Counted from the stretch's first letter, positions 9,108 to 17,814 are shown. The stretch: 64,000 bases of DNA from Thermoanaerobacterales bacterium UBA4880 (GCA_002399285.1 DHDI01000004.1:19472-83471), one strand, 5' to 3'. Notes: a model not told the origin generated them from the letters alone. Numbers and translations are program-made.

Positions 9108-9413
9108 ATGGCTATTGCCGAGGTCGTTATAGTGCCGTTGGGGACGGGCAGTACGAGTTTGTCCGACTATGTGGCGGCATGCGAGGATGTATTGAGAGGG
9201 GAGAAGGATGTCAGGCATCAGCTCACATCTATGGGTACCATAATCGAAGGGGATGTGGACGATATTATAGCAGCTATAATGAAGATGCATGAGGTGCCTT
9301 TTGAGAAGGGGGCCATGCGAGTCTCCACTTCCATAAAGATCGATGACAGAAGGGATAAGAATGCCACCATGGAGCAAAAGGTGATATCCGTCGTCCAAAA
9401 ACAGAAGGCATAG
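9108..9413 (+). CDS. MTH1187-family thiamine-binding protein
   Basis: 101 aa, beta-alpha-beta ferredoxin-like fold family (PF01910, formerly DUF77). The opening MAIAEVVIVPLGTGSTSLSD and the central LTSMGTIIEGDVDDI, followed by RVSTSIKIDDRRDK, match this small family, members of which bind thiamine or related compounds. A GTG in frame at 9099 could extend it by three residues, but the ATG at 9108 is better placed after AAGGGGTGAGG. Only 12 bases separate it from iadA, so it is the last gene of that operon. A TPP riboswitch and thiT follow at once, which supports a thiamine link. Confidence 0.85.
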   Translation: MAIAEVVIVPLGTGSTSLSDYVAACEDVLRGEKDVRHQLTSMGTIIEGDVDDIIAAIMKMHEVPFEKGAMRVSTSIKIDDRRDKNATMEQKVISVVQKQKA

Positions 9414-9426
9414 TTTTCAGTGTTTG

Positions 9427-9455
9427 TTGAATGTCATGGGGATCTGATGTATAAT
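9427..9455 (+). promoter_or_regulatory. Sigma-A promoter of the TPP-riboswitch/thiT unit
   Basis: TTGAAT, 17 bases, TATAAT. The expected transcription start near 9462 is about 20 bases before the riboswitch, so thiT has its own regulated promoter. Confidence 0.7.
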
Positions 9456-9482
9456 GTATTTGTAAAATTTAAGAGACTGTGT

Positions 9483-9568
9483 CCGCTGGGGGAGCTTAAA
9501 GCTGAGACCGCAGAAAGATCTGCGGACCCCTTGAACCTGTCCGGATAATGCCGGCGTAGGGAAAGCGG
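9483..9568 (+). ncRNA. TPP (THI-box) riboswitch
   Basis: All the conserved blocks are present in order: GGGGGAGC, GCTGAGA, GGACCCCTTGAACCTGT, CCGGATAATGCCGGCGTAGGGAA. P1 closes by CCGCT (9483-9487) with AGCGG (9564-9568). Binding of thiamine pyrophosphate should stabilise P1. Downstream lies an intrinsic terminator, and the P1 3' strand can instead pair GCGG (9565-9568) with CCGC (9576-9579), which would open the terminator. The arrangement predicts that thiT is switched off when TPP is plentiful. Confidence 0.95.
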
Positions 9569-9576
9569 GTTTCCAC

Positions 9577-9602
9577 CGCAACCTGCATGGTTGCGTTTTT
9601 TG
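9577..9602 (+). terminator. Riboswitch-controlled terminator before thiT
   Basis: CGCAACC pairs with GGTTGCG around a TGCAT loop, followed by TTTTTT. Its 5' arm overlaps the CCGC used by the alternative antiterminator helix. Confidence 0.85.
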
Positions 9603-9637
9603 TTTAGCGGCACGGCTTCTATATAGGAGGCTTTTGC

Positions 9638-10282
9638 ATGTTTAATTATTTGAATTCCGTATTTGGCGATTTTGCGGAGATACGCTCTATTACTATTACG
9701 GTGCTTGCAGTAGTGGTGATCGCTGCCTTGGCGCTTCACCACGGCAGAAACAAAGTGAAGTTTGACACGAAGACGGTCGTGTACGGAGGGGTCTGCATAG
9801 CCATATCGTTCCTGCTGTCCTACATCAGGTTTTACAGGTGGCCGCAGGGTGGCTCGATAACTCCCGGCAGTATGCTTCCGCTGTTTATCTATGCTTACTT
9901 TTTCGGACCCGTTGCGGGAATAACGGCGGGAGCTGCTTACGGGATACTGCAGCTAATCCAGGACCCGTATATACTGCATTGGGCGCAGGTGCTGCTGGAT
10001 TATCCGCTGCCATTCGCGGCGATCGGCCTGGCCGGTTTCTTCCCCAAGAACCTGAGATTGGGGATCTTCGTGGGCGGCTTTGGCAGGTTCTTCTTCCACT
10101 TCCTGTCCGGATGGATATTCTTTGGATCATATGCACCCCCGGGAATGAACCCCGCAATCTATTCCCTTGCGGTCAATGGGCCGCTGATCGGCACGGAAGT
10201 GGCGATCTGCATTGCCATAACGATGGTGCCGCAGTTCTACAACGCCATCCAGAGTCTCAGGAAAAACATAGTACGCACTTAA
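9638..10282 (+). CDS. thiT: Energy-coupled thiamine transporter ThiT (ECF S component)
   Basis: 214 aa with about six membrane segments. The region IRFYRWPQGGSITPGSMLP (residues ~62-80), the GPVAGITAGAAYGILQ helix and the late SLAVNGPLIGTEVA segment are typical of ThiT/YuaJ; the W and the loop after helix 1 contribute to thiamine binding in known ThiT structures. It captures thiamine with high affinity and works with a shared EcfA/A'/T module that must be encoded elsewhere. AGGAGG lies 7 bases before the ATG. Control by the upstream TPP riboswitch confirms the assignment. Confidence 0.95.
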   Translation: MFNYLNSVFGDFAEIRSITITVLAVVVIAALALHHGRNKVKFDTKTVVYGGVCIAISFLLSYIRFYRWPQGGSITPGSMLPLFIYAYFFGPVAGITAGAAYGILQLIQDPYILHWAQVLLDYPLPFAAIGLAGFFPKNLRLGIFVGGFGRFFFHFLSGWIFFGSYAPPGMNPAIYSLAVNGPLIGTEVAICIAITMVPQFYNAIQSLRKNIVRT

Positions 10283-10366
10283 CTATAGTTCAAAATATAT
10301 AAAGATATGCGTCCCGGTTCGGATAATCATGGAAATCATGGTATAATACTGACAGGAGGCGATATT

Positions 10367-10861
10367 ATGGGTAACGAGAAGGAAAATAAGGATAAGGCGG
10401 ATAACATCATAAACTTTGCAAAGTCAAAGCTGAAGGATATCAAAAGCGGCATTGACGACGCTGCGGATAAGGCAAAGGAAACAATAAGTGATGAGGACTC
10501 TACGGTAAAAAAAGCGGGAGACAACATCAGCTCGGCCGCAAGGTCCGCAGGCAGCACCATCGCCGGCTTTGCCAAGAAACTAGGTAAGGAAACCGGTAAA
10601 ATTGCTAAGATAGCCGGGCTAAAAGCAGATATCGCAAATCTGGCCGGGCAAAAGAGGACGAGGATAACGGAGCTGGGCGAAACATTTCTGAAGGTATACA
10701 GGTCCGACTTTGAAGATAAAGAGAGCTCCTCTAAGATCGTCGATATCATAAAGGATATAGACGAACTGGACGCTAAGATCGGCGATAAAGAGAATGAAAT
10801 GAAACAGATACAGCAGGAAGAGAATCTGACAGATGAAGACATCAAGAATATCAAGGAATAA
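10367..10861 (+). CDS. Hypothetical helical protein
   Basis: 164 aa, not recognised. There is no signal peptide or membrane span. It is rich in K, D, E, A and I; residues ~8-75 form amphipathic helices with repeating AKSKLKDIKSGIDDAADKAKETI and AARSAGST-type segments reminiscent of late-embryogenesis/stress-type helical proteins, and residues ~90-160 look like a coiled coil ending LTDEDIKNIKE. Start ATG at 10367 is preceded by AGGAGG; a longer frame from 10307 has no ribosome site. A TATAAT lies at 10342-10347 with a weak -35 (TTCGGA, 18-base spacer), so it may be transcribed alone with almost no leader. Function unknown. Confidence 0.75.
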   Translation: MGNEKENKDKADNIINFAKSKLKDIKSGIDDAADKAKETISDEDSTVKKAGDNISSAARSAGSTIAGFAKKLGKETGKIAKIAGLKADIANLAGQKRTRITELGETFLKVYRSDFEDKESSSKIVDIIKDIDELDAKIGDKENEMKQIQQEENLTDEDIKNIKE

Positions 10862-10885
10862 ATAACGGTTGGTGTTAACAGAAAA

Positions 10886-10928
10886 CGCCCCGACACGGCT
10901 TCGGCGAAGCCCGTCAGGGCGCATTTTT
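10886..10928. terminator. Strong hairpin terminator between convergent genes
   Basis: CGCCCCGACACGGCTTC pairs with GAAGCCCGTCAGGGCG around GGC, and a T5 run follows on the plus strand; the A-run on the other side makes it usable from both directions for the convergent hypothetical gene and adc. Confidence 0.85.
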
Positions 10929-10962
10929 CACGTAAGGCGAGGGAATCGCCGTGCGGTTTTGA

Positions 10963-11694
10963 CTATTTCAGATAATCGTAGACGACCGAAGCACGGCCGA
11001 GCGTGAGATTCGCGATGATGTGCGTGCCGTCCACTACCTCTTTGACCGGCAGGTCGGCAAGCGGCGCGTTCACATGTTCAAAGAGCTGCAGTCTTGCCGG
11101 AGATCTCCAAGCATCTAAGATCTCGTAGTTGGTGGTCTTGGAGACTGTCATCTCGCAGGCCAGCGGCTTCATATCAATATCGCGGATGATTTTTAGCATG
11201 TACTGCGGTGTGCCGATGATCTTTTCCGCCTCTTCCGGTGTGATCTTGCTGTATTTATAGCACATGGTCGCTATGGCGACGTCCAGCGTGCCGTAGGTCA
11301 ACTTTCCGACGATCGTGTCTGAATCCACATAGAGCGACGGAGTACCGTATTTTTTTGGAAAGGTCGAGCACTCCCGCCCTGTCACGATAGCCGGGAAATT
11401 GTTGAGATACATCCCGAGGGAGAACTCGCCGTGCACGCCGTTGTAAGAAACCGGTATGACCTGCCCGCTTTCCAGATAATCCCCCAGGCCTGTCGTGTCC
11501 GGCATTTTGATCAGTTCAAACTTCACGAGAGGTTCGTCGATCTCCAGCGGCTCCGGAACGAGCACCCTCAATTTGTCGAAATCCGTTTTATAGACGATAT
11601 TGACAAACTCCCTGTGTCTAAACTCCGGCGGGCTCATCGCGAATTTATCGCTGACCGGTGTCGTCAATATTTTCTTCACATCATCAATTTTCAT
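10963..11694 (-). CDS. adc: Acetoacetate decarboxylase
   Basis: 243 aa, the same size as the Clostridium acetobutylicum enzyme, which converts acetoacetate to acetone and CO2. The active-site pair KK (K114/K115 in STFPKKYGTPSLYVDSDT) that forms the Schiff base is present, as are R28 (FRHREFVNIVY), E60 (VKFELIKM), E75 (YLESGQ) and the C-terminal NLTLGRASVVYDYLK. The start at 11694 is chosen because TGGAGG sits 8 bases upstream; an in-frame ATG five codons earlier overlaps that ribosome site. It is monocistronic and divergent from the PTS regulator. No CoA-transferase (ctfAB) or alcohol dehydrogenase partner is in the window, so solvent formation cannot be inferred. Confidence 0.93.
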   Translation of the reverse strand: MKIDDVKKILTTPVSDKFAMSPPEFRHREFVNIVYKTDFDKLRVLVPEPLEIDEPLVKFELIKMPDTTGLGDYLESGQVIPVSYNGVHGEFSLGMYLNNFPAIVTGRECSTFPKKYGTPSLYVDSDTIVGKLTYGTLDVAIATMCYKYSKITPEEAEKIIGTPQYMLKIIRDIDMKPLACEMTVSKTTNYEILDAWRSPARLQLFEHVNAPLADLPVKEVVDGTHIIANLTLGRASVVYDYLK

Positions 11695-12000
11695 AACGTT
11701 TTCCTCCATCCATTATTGGGTAAATTTATTTAATTTTAACACGCTTCAGTCGGATGTTCAACTTTTTTGCTCTGAAATTTGGAATCCGGTGCAGGATCCG
11801 ATCGCTGTTATTTAAATATTCTTTAGACCAGGTATCGTTATCATACGCCTGCAAAATATGTGCCCTCGCACATCTAATCCATCTTTTCGGTTATCATAAA
11901 CGTTGGATATATGATTCAATTTTGCCACAATCACTTTGAAATATTATTGACTTTTCAGAATAACCGACTGATTATATAATTTAATTGAGCAAAGGAAGTG
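11695..12000. other. Divergent intergenic region adc / PTS regulator
   Basis: About 300 bases without a gene. It holds a small hairpin ATGTGC-CCTC-GCACAT (11858-11873), a 9-base direct repeat GTTATCATA at 11837-11845 and 11890-11898 (53 bases apart), and near the regulator a TTGACT (11947-11952) with TATAAT (11975-11980) at an overlong 22-base spacing. Nothing more specific is seen. Confidence 0.4.
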
Positions 12001-14127
12001 ATGAACATAGTAACTCTCAACAGCAGATGTGTCCAGCTATTATTATATCTGCTTGATTCAACCATACCTATTACGATAGACAGCTTGAGCAAAAAATACA
12101 AGGTGAGCAACAGGACGATACGGTATGACTTGGATATAATAGACGAGTTTCTGAACGACAACGGCTTCAAGCTTCTCATCAGAAAGCCGAACAGCGGCAT
12201 CATGCTTATGGAAGACCCCGATGAAAAGGAAAGATTGTCAGGATTTATGGGAAAGCTCAATATATATTACATTATACTTTCCAAGGAGGACAGAAAGAGC
12301 CTCATATTGAGCGAACTGCTCGGACAGCAGGATTATGCGACGATAAACAGCATAGCCGAAAAGCTGTGCGTAAGCCGCAATACTATAATAAAAGATCTGG
12401 AAGGCGTAAAAAGGTGGCTTGCGGATTACAATTTGTCCATAGAGTCCATCCCCAAACACGGAATAAGGATAACCGGAGAAGAAAAATATTTGAGGCGTGC
12501 GCAGATCGAGCTGTTGACTGAAAGTAAGGGTATGTTAAAGTCAATGGCTGAAATGGAAAACGATACGCAGGAGAATACCAAATCCAGCAGTTCTCTGAAG
12601 TCATTTTTTGATGATATAGATATTCAATATATTGAGGAATGTATAAATACGGCGGAGAAAGAGCTGAACACAGTATTCTCCGACGAGGCTTTTGTAGGGC
12701 TTACGATCCACATAGCCATCGCGGTCAAGAGGATCCAATCCAAAAAAGAGATCTCCATGGATAAGGATGAGCTCAAATCTCTTGAAATAACAAAGGAATT
12801 CGCCGTGGCGTCGAATATTACAAAAATGCTTGAGGAGCGGTTCGGCATAACGATCTCAGCGGATGAGACAGGATACATCACGATACACCTGCTCGGCAGC
12901 AACCGTTCGTCGTCCAAGGTCACCGAGAGTGAAAACTGGGTAGAGCTTCAGATACTGACAAACGACGTGATCCAAAATGTAAGTACGGCGATCGGCAACG
13001 ATCTCACGGGGGATGGTCAGCTCTATAGGGGATTGTTTGAGCATCTGAAACCTACGATATATAGGCTCAATCATGATCTGACCCTCAAGAATCCTATTTT
13101 AGATGAGATAAAATCAAGATACAGCGAGCTGTTTGAAGCGGTAAAAACGGGACTTAAGCCGGTAGAGGATTTTACGGGCAAGAAGCTGAGCGAAGAAGAA
13201 GAAGGGTACTTTGCGATGCACTTCGGCGCGGCGCTCGAAAGGATAAAGGATAAGACGGCCTCTAAGATGAATGTGCTCGTGGTCTGCGCGACGGGGGTGG
13301 GCACGGCTGAAATGCTCTCATCCCGGATACAGTCCGTATTTGACGTGAATATTGTGGGGACTGCCGCAAGGCATCAGGTCAGGGATGCGCTCAAAGAAAA
13401 CAAGGTAGACCTCATCATAACCTCGGTGCCCATGGAAGAGCCCGGAGTGACATGCGTTGAGGTAAATCCGCTTCTCACCGAGAAGGATATACAGAGACTG
13501 GATATGCATATTAAGAAGCATGGAAGAACAGGGTCCGCTGCAGTAATGAACGATATCCTGTGCACGGTGAAAAAGCACTGTAAAGTTGTAGACTATGACG
13601 GCCTGGCCGGTGACATATCACGGATCTTAAATGTAAATAATATTGGTGACAGGAAAGGGGTAAGACAACCGGTGTTAAAAGATTTGCTTAATCAAAAAAC
13701 TATTAAACTCAACGTCGCAGCAAAGACGTGGGAAGATGCGGTGACTGCAGGAGGGACGCTGTTGGTGAATGAAGGCTGCATAGAACGCAGATATGTCGAC
13801 GCAATGATAAACAGCGTCAAGGAAATAGGACCCTATATCGTGATCGCGCCCGGGATCGCAATGCCCCACGCCAGGCCGGAGGACGGAGTCAAAAAAATAG
13901 GGATGAGCCTCATCACTCTGTCTCAGCCCGTCGAATTTGGAAACAAGGAAAATGATCCCGTAGATATAGTGGTATGTCTCTGCGCAGTGGATCATTCGAC
14001 CCATATAAAAGCCTTATCGGAACTTGTCGGACTACTGGAAGATACCGAAAAGGTAAGAAAAATCAGGACAGCTAAGAATATCGGTGAAGTACAAAATTTG
14101 ATTATGGATTATAACGATGGGAGGTAA
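12001..14127 (+). CDS. PRD-domain PTS transcriptional regulator with EIIB and EIIA domains (BglG/MtlR type)
   Basis: 708 aa. Order of domains: HTH (residues ~15-65, SLSKKYKVSNRTIRYDLDII), second Mga-type HTH (~85-165, INSIAEKLCVSRNTIIKDLE), PRD1 (~195-300, with FVGLTIHIAIA and GYITIHLLG), PRD2 (~310-415, with GLFEHLKPTIYRL and GYFAMHFGAALERI), a GatB-like EIIB domain (~420-500, VVCATGVGTAEML with its cysteine) and an EIIA type-2 domain (~560-705, PGIAMPHARPEDG with the phosphorylatable histidine). Such proteins activate a PTS operon when dephosphorylated at one PRD and phosphorylated at the other. It heads the ascorbate-type PTS genes. No separate EIIA gene follows, so its EIIA domain may serve the transporter. 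ATG at 12001 follows AAAGGAAG. Confidence 0.9.
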   Translation: MNIVTLNSRCVQLLLYLLDSTIPITIDSLSKKYKVSNRTIRYDLDIIDEFLNDNGFKLLIRKPNSGIMLMEDPDEKERLSGFMGKLNIYYIILSKEDRKSLILSELLGQQDYATINSIAEKLCVSRNTIIKDLEGVKRWLADYNLSIESIPKHGIRITGEEKYLRRAQIELLTESKGMLKSMAEMENDTQENTKSSSSLKSFFDDIDIQYIEECINTAEKELNTVFSDEAFVGLTIHIAIAVKRIQSKKEISMDKDELKSLEITKEFAVASNITKMLEERFGITISADETGYITIHLLGSNRSSSKVTESENWVELQILTNDVIQNVSTAIGNDLTGDGQLYRGLFEHLKPTIYRLNHDLTLKNPILDEIKSRYSELFEAVKTGLKPVEDFTGKKLSEEEEGYFAMHFGAALERIKDKTASKMNVLVVCATGVGTAEMLSSRIQSVFDVNIVGTAARHQVRDALKENKVDLIITSVPMEEPGVTCVEVNPLLTEKDIQRLDMHIKKHGRTGSAAVMNDILCTVKKHCKVVDYDGLAGDISRILNVNNIGDRKGVRQPVLKDLLNQKTIKLNVAAKTWEDAVTAGGTLLVNEGCIERRYVDAMINSVKEIGPYIVIAPGIAMPHARPEDGVKKIGMSLITLSQPVEFGNKENDPVDIVVCLCAVDHSTHIKALSELVGLLEDTEKVRKIRTAKNIGEVQNLIMDYNDGR

Positions 14128-14134
14128 TTGAAAC

Positions 14135-14869
14135 ATGAAGCAACAAGAGTATTTTTCAGTAATAAGTAAACAGTTAGAAAAGGAAATAAATGAGGAAAGC
14201 AACAACATTGAACAGGCTGCTCAATATTGCGCCGCGTCGGTTATTAAAGATCGATTAATTCATGTATTCGGCTGCGGACACTCGCAGATGTTTGCAATGG
14301 AGGTTTTCTATAGGGCTGGTGGACTGGTGCCGGTTAATGCCTTATTGATCCCGCATCTTTCTTTGTTTCCAAAGGCTAAGTTAAGTACTTTACAAGAGCG
14401 TATAGAAGGATTATCTGGAGAATACTTAGATATGGAAAATACATCAGAGGATGACACGATGATCATCGTATCAATATCCGGGCGTAATGCAGGGGTTGTT
14501 GATATGGCGCTTGCCGCCCAAAAAATTGGTATGAAAGTCATTGCATTGACCTCATTGAGTTTCTCTAATAGTGTAACATCAAGACATTCATCAGGCAAAC
14601 TACTGAAGGATGTAGCGGATGTAGTTATTGACATTAAATGTGATTCCGGTGATGCCTGCCTATCTATGGACGGAATGAGTGCCAAATTCTGTGGTACATC
14701 AACGGTATTGGGCATGAGCGTGATGGAAAGTATTGTTGCCAGGACAATCGAGATATGTGTTGAAAATGGAACAATTCCTCCGGTATATGTGAGTTCAAAT
14801 TTGGATGAAGGTGATGAAATCAACGCAGAGTATATTAAAAAATACAGAGGTTTAATTGATTGCCTATAA
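14135..14869 (+). CDS. SIS-domain phosphosugar-binding protein (UPF0309 family)
   Basis: 244 aa. The N-terminal helix is followed by the SIS fold: RLIHVFGCGHSQMFAMEVFY with RAGGLVPVNALL (residues ~40-72) and the second phosphosugar loop IIVSISGRNAGVVDMALAA (~108-126). This is the pattern of the UPF0309 group of phosphoheptose-isomerase-like proteins. It probably isomerises or senses a phosphorylated sugar brought in by the PTS encoded next. It starts 7 bases after the regulator with GGGAGG as ribosome site. From here to 17814 the DNA is visibly more A+T-rich than the regulator upstream, which suggests separate origin or acquisition of this part. Confidence 0.82.
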   Translation: MKQQEYFSVISKQLEKEINEESNNIEQAAQYCAASVIKDRLIHVFGCGHSQMFAMEVFYRAGGLVPVNALLIPHLSLFPKAKLSTLQERIEGLSGEYLDMENTSEDDTMIIVSISGRNAGVVDMALAAQKIGMKVIALTSLSFSNSVTSRHSSGKLLKDVADVVIDIKCDSGDACLSMDGMSAKFCGTSTVLGMSVMESIVARTIEICVENGTIPPVYVSSNLDEGDEINAEYIKKYRGLIDCL

Positions 14870-14888
14870 AAAGTGAGGGGATGAAAAT

Positions 14889-15170
14889 GTGTTAAAAATT
14901 ATAACCGTGTGTGGCTTGGGTGTAGGTTCCAGTCTAATTATGAAGATGACTGTTGAGAACGTTATGAAGCAAATGGGCGTTAAATGTAATATTGAAAACT
15001 GGGACGTTGGAACAGTAAAAGGAAAACCATATGATATGCTTGTTACAACAAGTGGTTTTAAAAAAAATTTTGCTGATCAAGATAACGTTATATATTTAAA
15101 TAATATTGTAGATACGAATGAAGCAAAAGCCAAGCTGGAAGATTATTTAAAGAAAAATAATTTAATATAG
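14889..15170 (+). CDS. PTS EIIB component, ascorbate (UlaB/SgaB) type
   Basis: 93 aa. The phosphorylatable cysteine lies at position 8 in the P-loop-like TVCGLGVGSSLIMKM. The rest (LVTTSGFKKNF, NNIVDTNEAKAKLEDYL) fits the small GatB/UlaB-type EIIB fold. It carries phosphate from an EIIA to the sugar carried by EIIC. The start is a GTG, eight bases after AGTGAGGGG; the nearby ATG at 14881 reads into a stop after three codons. EIIC begins 15 bases downstream. Sugar specificity cannot be fixed from EIIB. Confidence 0.88.
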   Translation: MLKIITVCGLGVGSSLIMKMTVENVMKQMGVKCNIENWDVGTVKGKPYDMLVTTSGFKKNFADQDNVIYLNNIVDTNEAKAKLEDYLKKNNLI

Positions 15171-15185
15171 AAAGAAGGGTCTATT

Positions 15186-16526
15186 ATGTTAAATTTTTTA
15201 ATTAGCCTTATTGAAACACCGGCTATAATACTTGGTTTAGTTGCTTTAGTAGGTCTTGCTTTACAAAAGAAAACAGCCAGTGAGATTTTCTCGGGTACTA
15301 TGAAAACATCACTAGGTATGATTGTCTTATCGGCAGGTTCGGGAATAATCGTATCCGAAATTACACCTTTTGTAAGTTTGTTCACAGAGGTATTCCATTT
15401 ATCCGGCTTTGCCACATCATCAGAGGCGGTTGTGGGTGCGATGCAAAGCAGCGTAGCGGTGATTGCATCTACAAGCGCGCTGATTCTGGCATTAGGATTT
15501 CTGATGAATATAATAATTGCCAGATTGACACCGCTAAAATATATATTTCTAACAGGACATATGATGTGGATTTTATCTGTAACGCTTGCTTTTATTTTAT
15601 ATATTAACGGATTTAGTACGGTGCTGATTGTTGTTATAGGAAGCTTATTACAAGGGGTATTAATGACAGTACTTCCAGCAATAGCACAACCTATAGTACG
15701 AAAGATTACAGGTAACAACAGCATAGCAATGGGACATTTGACTACTTTAGGTACTGTTACATCGGCATATATAGGAGGTTTGGTAGGAGATAAATCAAAA
15801 GATGCCGAAGATATTAAGCTTCCGGAATCACTTGAATTTTTTAAAGACACTTCAATGTCGGTATTGATAGTAATGGCCATTTTCTATCTGATTGTGGTCA
15901 TAGCTGCAGGACCAGAAAAAGTAGCGGCCTTTAGCAATGGAACGAACTATGTTGTATTCGGCATTCTAAAAGCTATGGGCTTTACGGGTGGTGTACTGAT
16001 TCTATTGCAAGGTGTACGTATGTTCCTTGGAGAACTCGTACCGGCATTTAAAGGTATTTCCGATAAATTGGTTCCTGGTGCAATTCCTGCGCTGGATGTA
16101 CCTGCATTATTTGGTTTTGCCCCAAACTCACTGATGATCGGTTTTATTTTTGCTGTTGTAGGTATGATAATTGGTATGTTTGTCTGTTCTGCAGTTTTTG
16201 GTGATGTACCTCTGGTATCTATAATAGGCGCATTTTTCACAGGTGGTGTGGCAGGGATAATGGGCAATGCTACAGGAGGAAGAAGGGGAGCAATTGTTTC
16301 CGGTCTAGTTTATGGATTTTTGTTGATCTTCGGTTCTGGATTCTTGTATACATTGTTTGATTTTGCTAAATATGGAGCAGCAGGTGTCGGTCATGACTGC
16401 ATTGATGTTATGGTTATTTTGACATTGTTGAAGAATCCATATGTTGGTATTGCAATAATAGCCTTAGTGTTTGTATTGCTTTGTTGGAAAGAGGCAAAAT
16501 ACAAAAGGAGTGAATCACAAGCATAG
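15186..16526 (+). CDS. PTS EIIC component, ascorbate (UlaA/SgaT) type
   Basis: 446 aa with about eleven membrane segments. Opening LISLIETPAIILGLVALVG, the LTGHMMWILSV segment and the VGHDCIDVMVILTLLKNPYVG C-terminus are characteristic of the UlaA family, whose founding member takes up L-ascorbate. Homologues in Firmicutes handle various sugars or sugar acids. It is cotranscribed with the SIS protein and EIIB and is closed by a terminator, after which the broken agaS copy starts. The presence of AgaS-like and SIS genes hints at an amino-sugar or ketose substrate instead of ascorbate, but this is only inference from neighbours. Confidence 0.88.
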   Translation: MLNFLISLIETPAIILGLVALVGLALQKKTASEIFSGTMKTSLGMIVLSAGSGIIVSEITPFVSLFTEVFHLSGFATSSEAVVGAMQSSVAVIASTSALILALGFLMNIIIARLTPLKYIFLTGHMMWILSVTLAFILYINGFSTVLIVVIGSLLQGVLMTVLPAIAQPIVRKITGNNSIAMGHLTTLGTVTSAYIGGLVGDKSKDAEDIKLPESLEFFKDTSMSVLIVMAIFYLIVVIAAGPEKVAAFSNGTNYVVFGILKAMGFTGGVLILLQGVRMFLGELVPAFKGISDKLVPGAIPALDVPALFGFAPNSLMIGFIFAVVGMIIGMFVCSAVFGDVPLVSIIGAFFTGGVAGIMGNATGGRRGAIVSGLVYGFLLIFGSGFLYTLFDFAKYGAAGVGHDCIDVMVILTLLKNPYVGIAIIALVFVLLCWKEAKYKRSESQA

Positions 16527-16566
16527 AGAATAATAACGGAAATAAGTTGATAAACTGCTGATGTAT

Positions 16567-16615
16567 AATATTAGAACTTAAAAAATGATTTTGTTTTAAG
16601 TTCTAATATTTTTAT
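16567..16615 (+). terminator. Terminator after the ascorbate-type EIIC gene
   Basis: A 15-17 bp near-perfect hairpin: AATATTAGAACTTAAAA pairs with TTTTAAGTTCTAATATT, followed by TTTAT. Because it separates EIIC from the agaS remnant, expression of the latter would already have been reduced. Confidence 0.85.
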
Positions 16616-16653
16616 AACAACATAATACTTTTGATTATGAGAAAGGTGATATT

Positions 16654-17814
16654 ATGTTTGAGAAATCTTAAAAAGCTTAGGTGCATTAAATACAATCTCT
16701 GAAATCAAACAACAGCCTGAGCTTTGAATGGAGACATTTAACAACTATGAGAATAATAAAGAAGAAATCAACTCTTTTTGAAATATATAACTGAGACTCA
16801 CAAACGCGTGAAGGTTATTTTTACTGGTGCCGGAACCTCAGCATATGTCGGAGATACGATTTTACTATACCTCAAACGAGTGATAAATGAAAAAATGTAT
16901 GAATTAGAAGCGGTGCCGACGACTAGTATAGTTTCAAATCCACTAGACTATTTTAAAAAAGATGTTCCGACAATTTTGTTTCCTTTGCACGCAGTGGTAA
17001 TAGTCCTGAAAGTGTTGCAGCAGTTAAATTAGGTAAACAAATTATTGAAGATTTTTATCAAATAGTTATTACTTGTGTACCTGATGGAAAATTAGCTAAA
17101 ACGGCCGAAAATGGTGCTGAGAGTTTAATGCTGTTAATGCCGGAACGTTCAAATGATCTTGGTTTTGCTATGACAAGTAGTTTTACATGTATGTTGTTAA
17201 CTGCACTATTGATTTTTGATGTATCCCCTCTTTCTGTAAAAGAGAAATATGTAAAGGCAGCCTGTAAGATGGGAATTAGTGTAATTAATAGAGAAGCTGA
17301 CATTGACAGATATGCGAAACTGGATTTTGACAAGGTAATTTATTTGGGGCGTGGATCTCTGGCGGGATTGACACGGGAGGCACAACTAAAATTGCTGGAG
17401 TTGACTGCTTGACAAGTAGCCACTATGTTTGAACCATCAATGGGATTTCGGCATGGGCCCAAATCATTTGCGGATGGAAACTCTATTGCATTTATTTTTG
17501 TGTCGAATGATAAATATACTCGCCAATATGATTTAGATATTATTACGGAGTTGCAAAGTGACAATATTGCAAAGGCTATAATAAGTCTGCAAACAGCAAG
17601 AGAAGAAAGCACAAAAGGTGAAACTTTCATGTTTGACTCGCACTTCATTATGTTACCTGATGCCTATCTTGCTTTACCATATATTGCTTTTGCTCAAATA
17701 TTTGCATTACTGACCTCGGTAAAACTTAAGAATAAACCGGATACACATTCAATATCGGGAACTTTAAACAGAGTAGTAAAAGGAGTTACAATACATGATA
17801 ATATAAAATTATAG
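16654..17814 (+). pseudogene. agaS: Broken agaS-like sugar isomerase (SIS family)
   Basis: The sum of the frames reads as a 380-390 residue AgaS/tagatose-6-phosphate ketose isomerase, the family's normal length, but at least five lesions break it. After MFEKS there is a small deletion with a frame change; the codon expected to be Trp in PEL-W-METFNNYE is TGA; one T is missing at NSF-LKYITETH; one base is lost before FARSGNSPES; and the expected Gly in LELTA-G-QVATMFEPS is TGA (near 17410). The pieces still show VIFTGAGTSAYVGD, the ARSGNSPESVAA loop and GFRHGPKS. Normal ribosome site GAAAGGTG precedes the ATG. The gene is clearly non-functional. It is A+T-rich like the EIIB/EIIC genes upstream. 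Confidence 0.9.

Noticed and set aside
16654..17814. TGA codons in agaS as recoded Trp or selenocysteine
   Set aside because: Independent frameshifts break the same gene, one TGA replaces a Gly, and neighbouring genes use TGG for Trp and TGA as stop.
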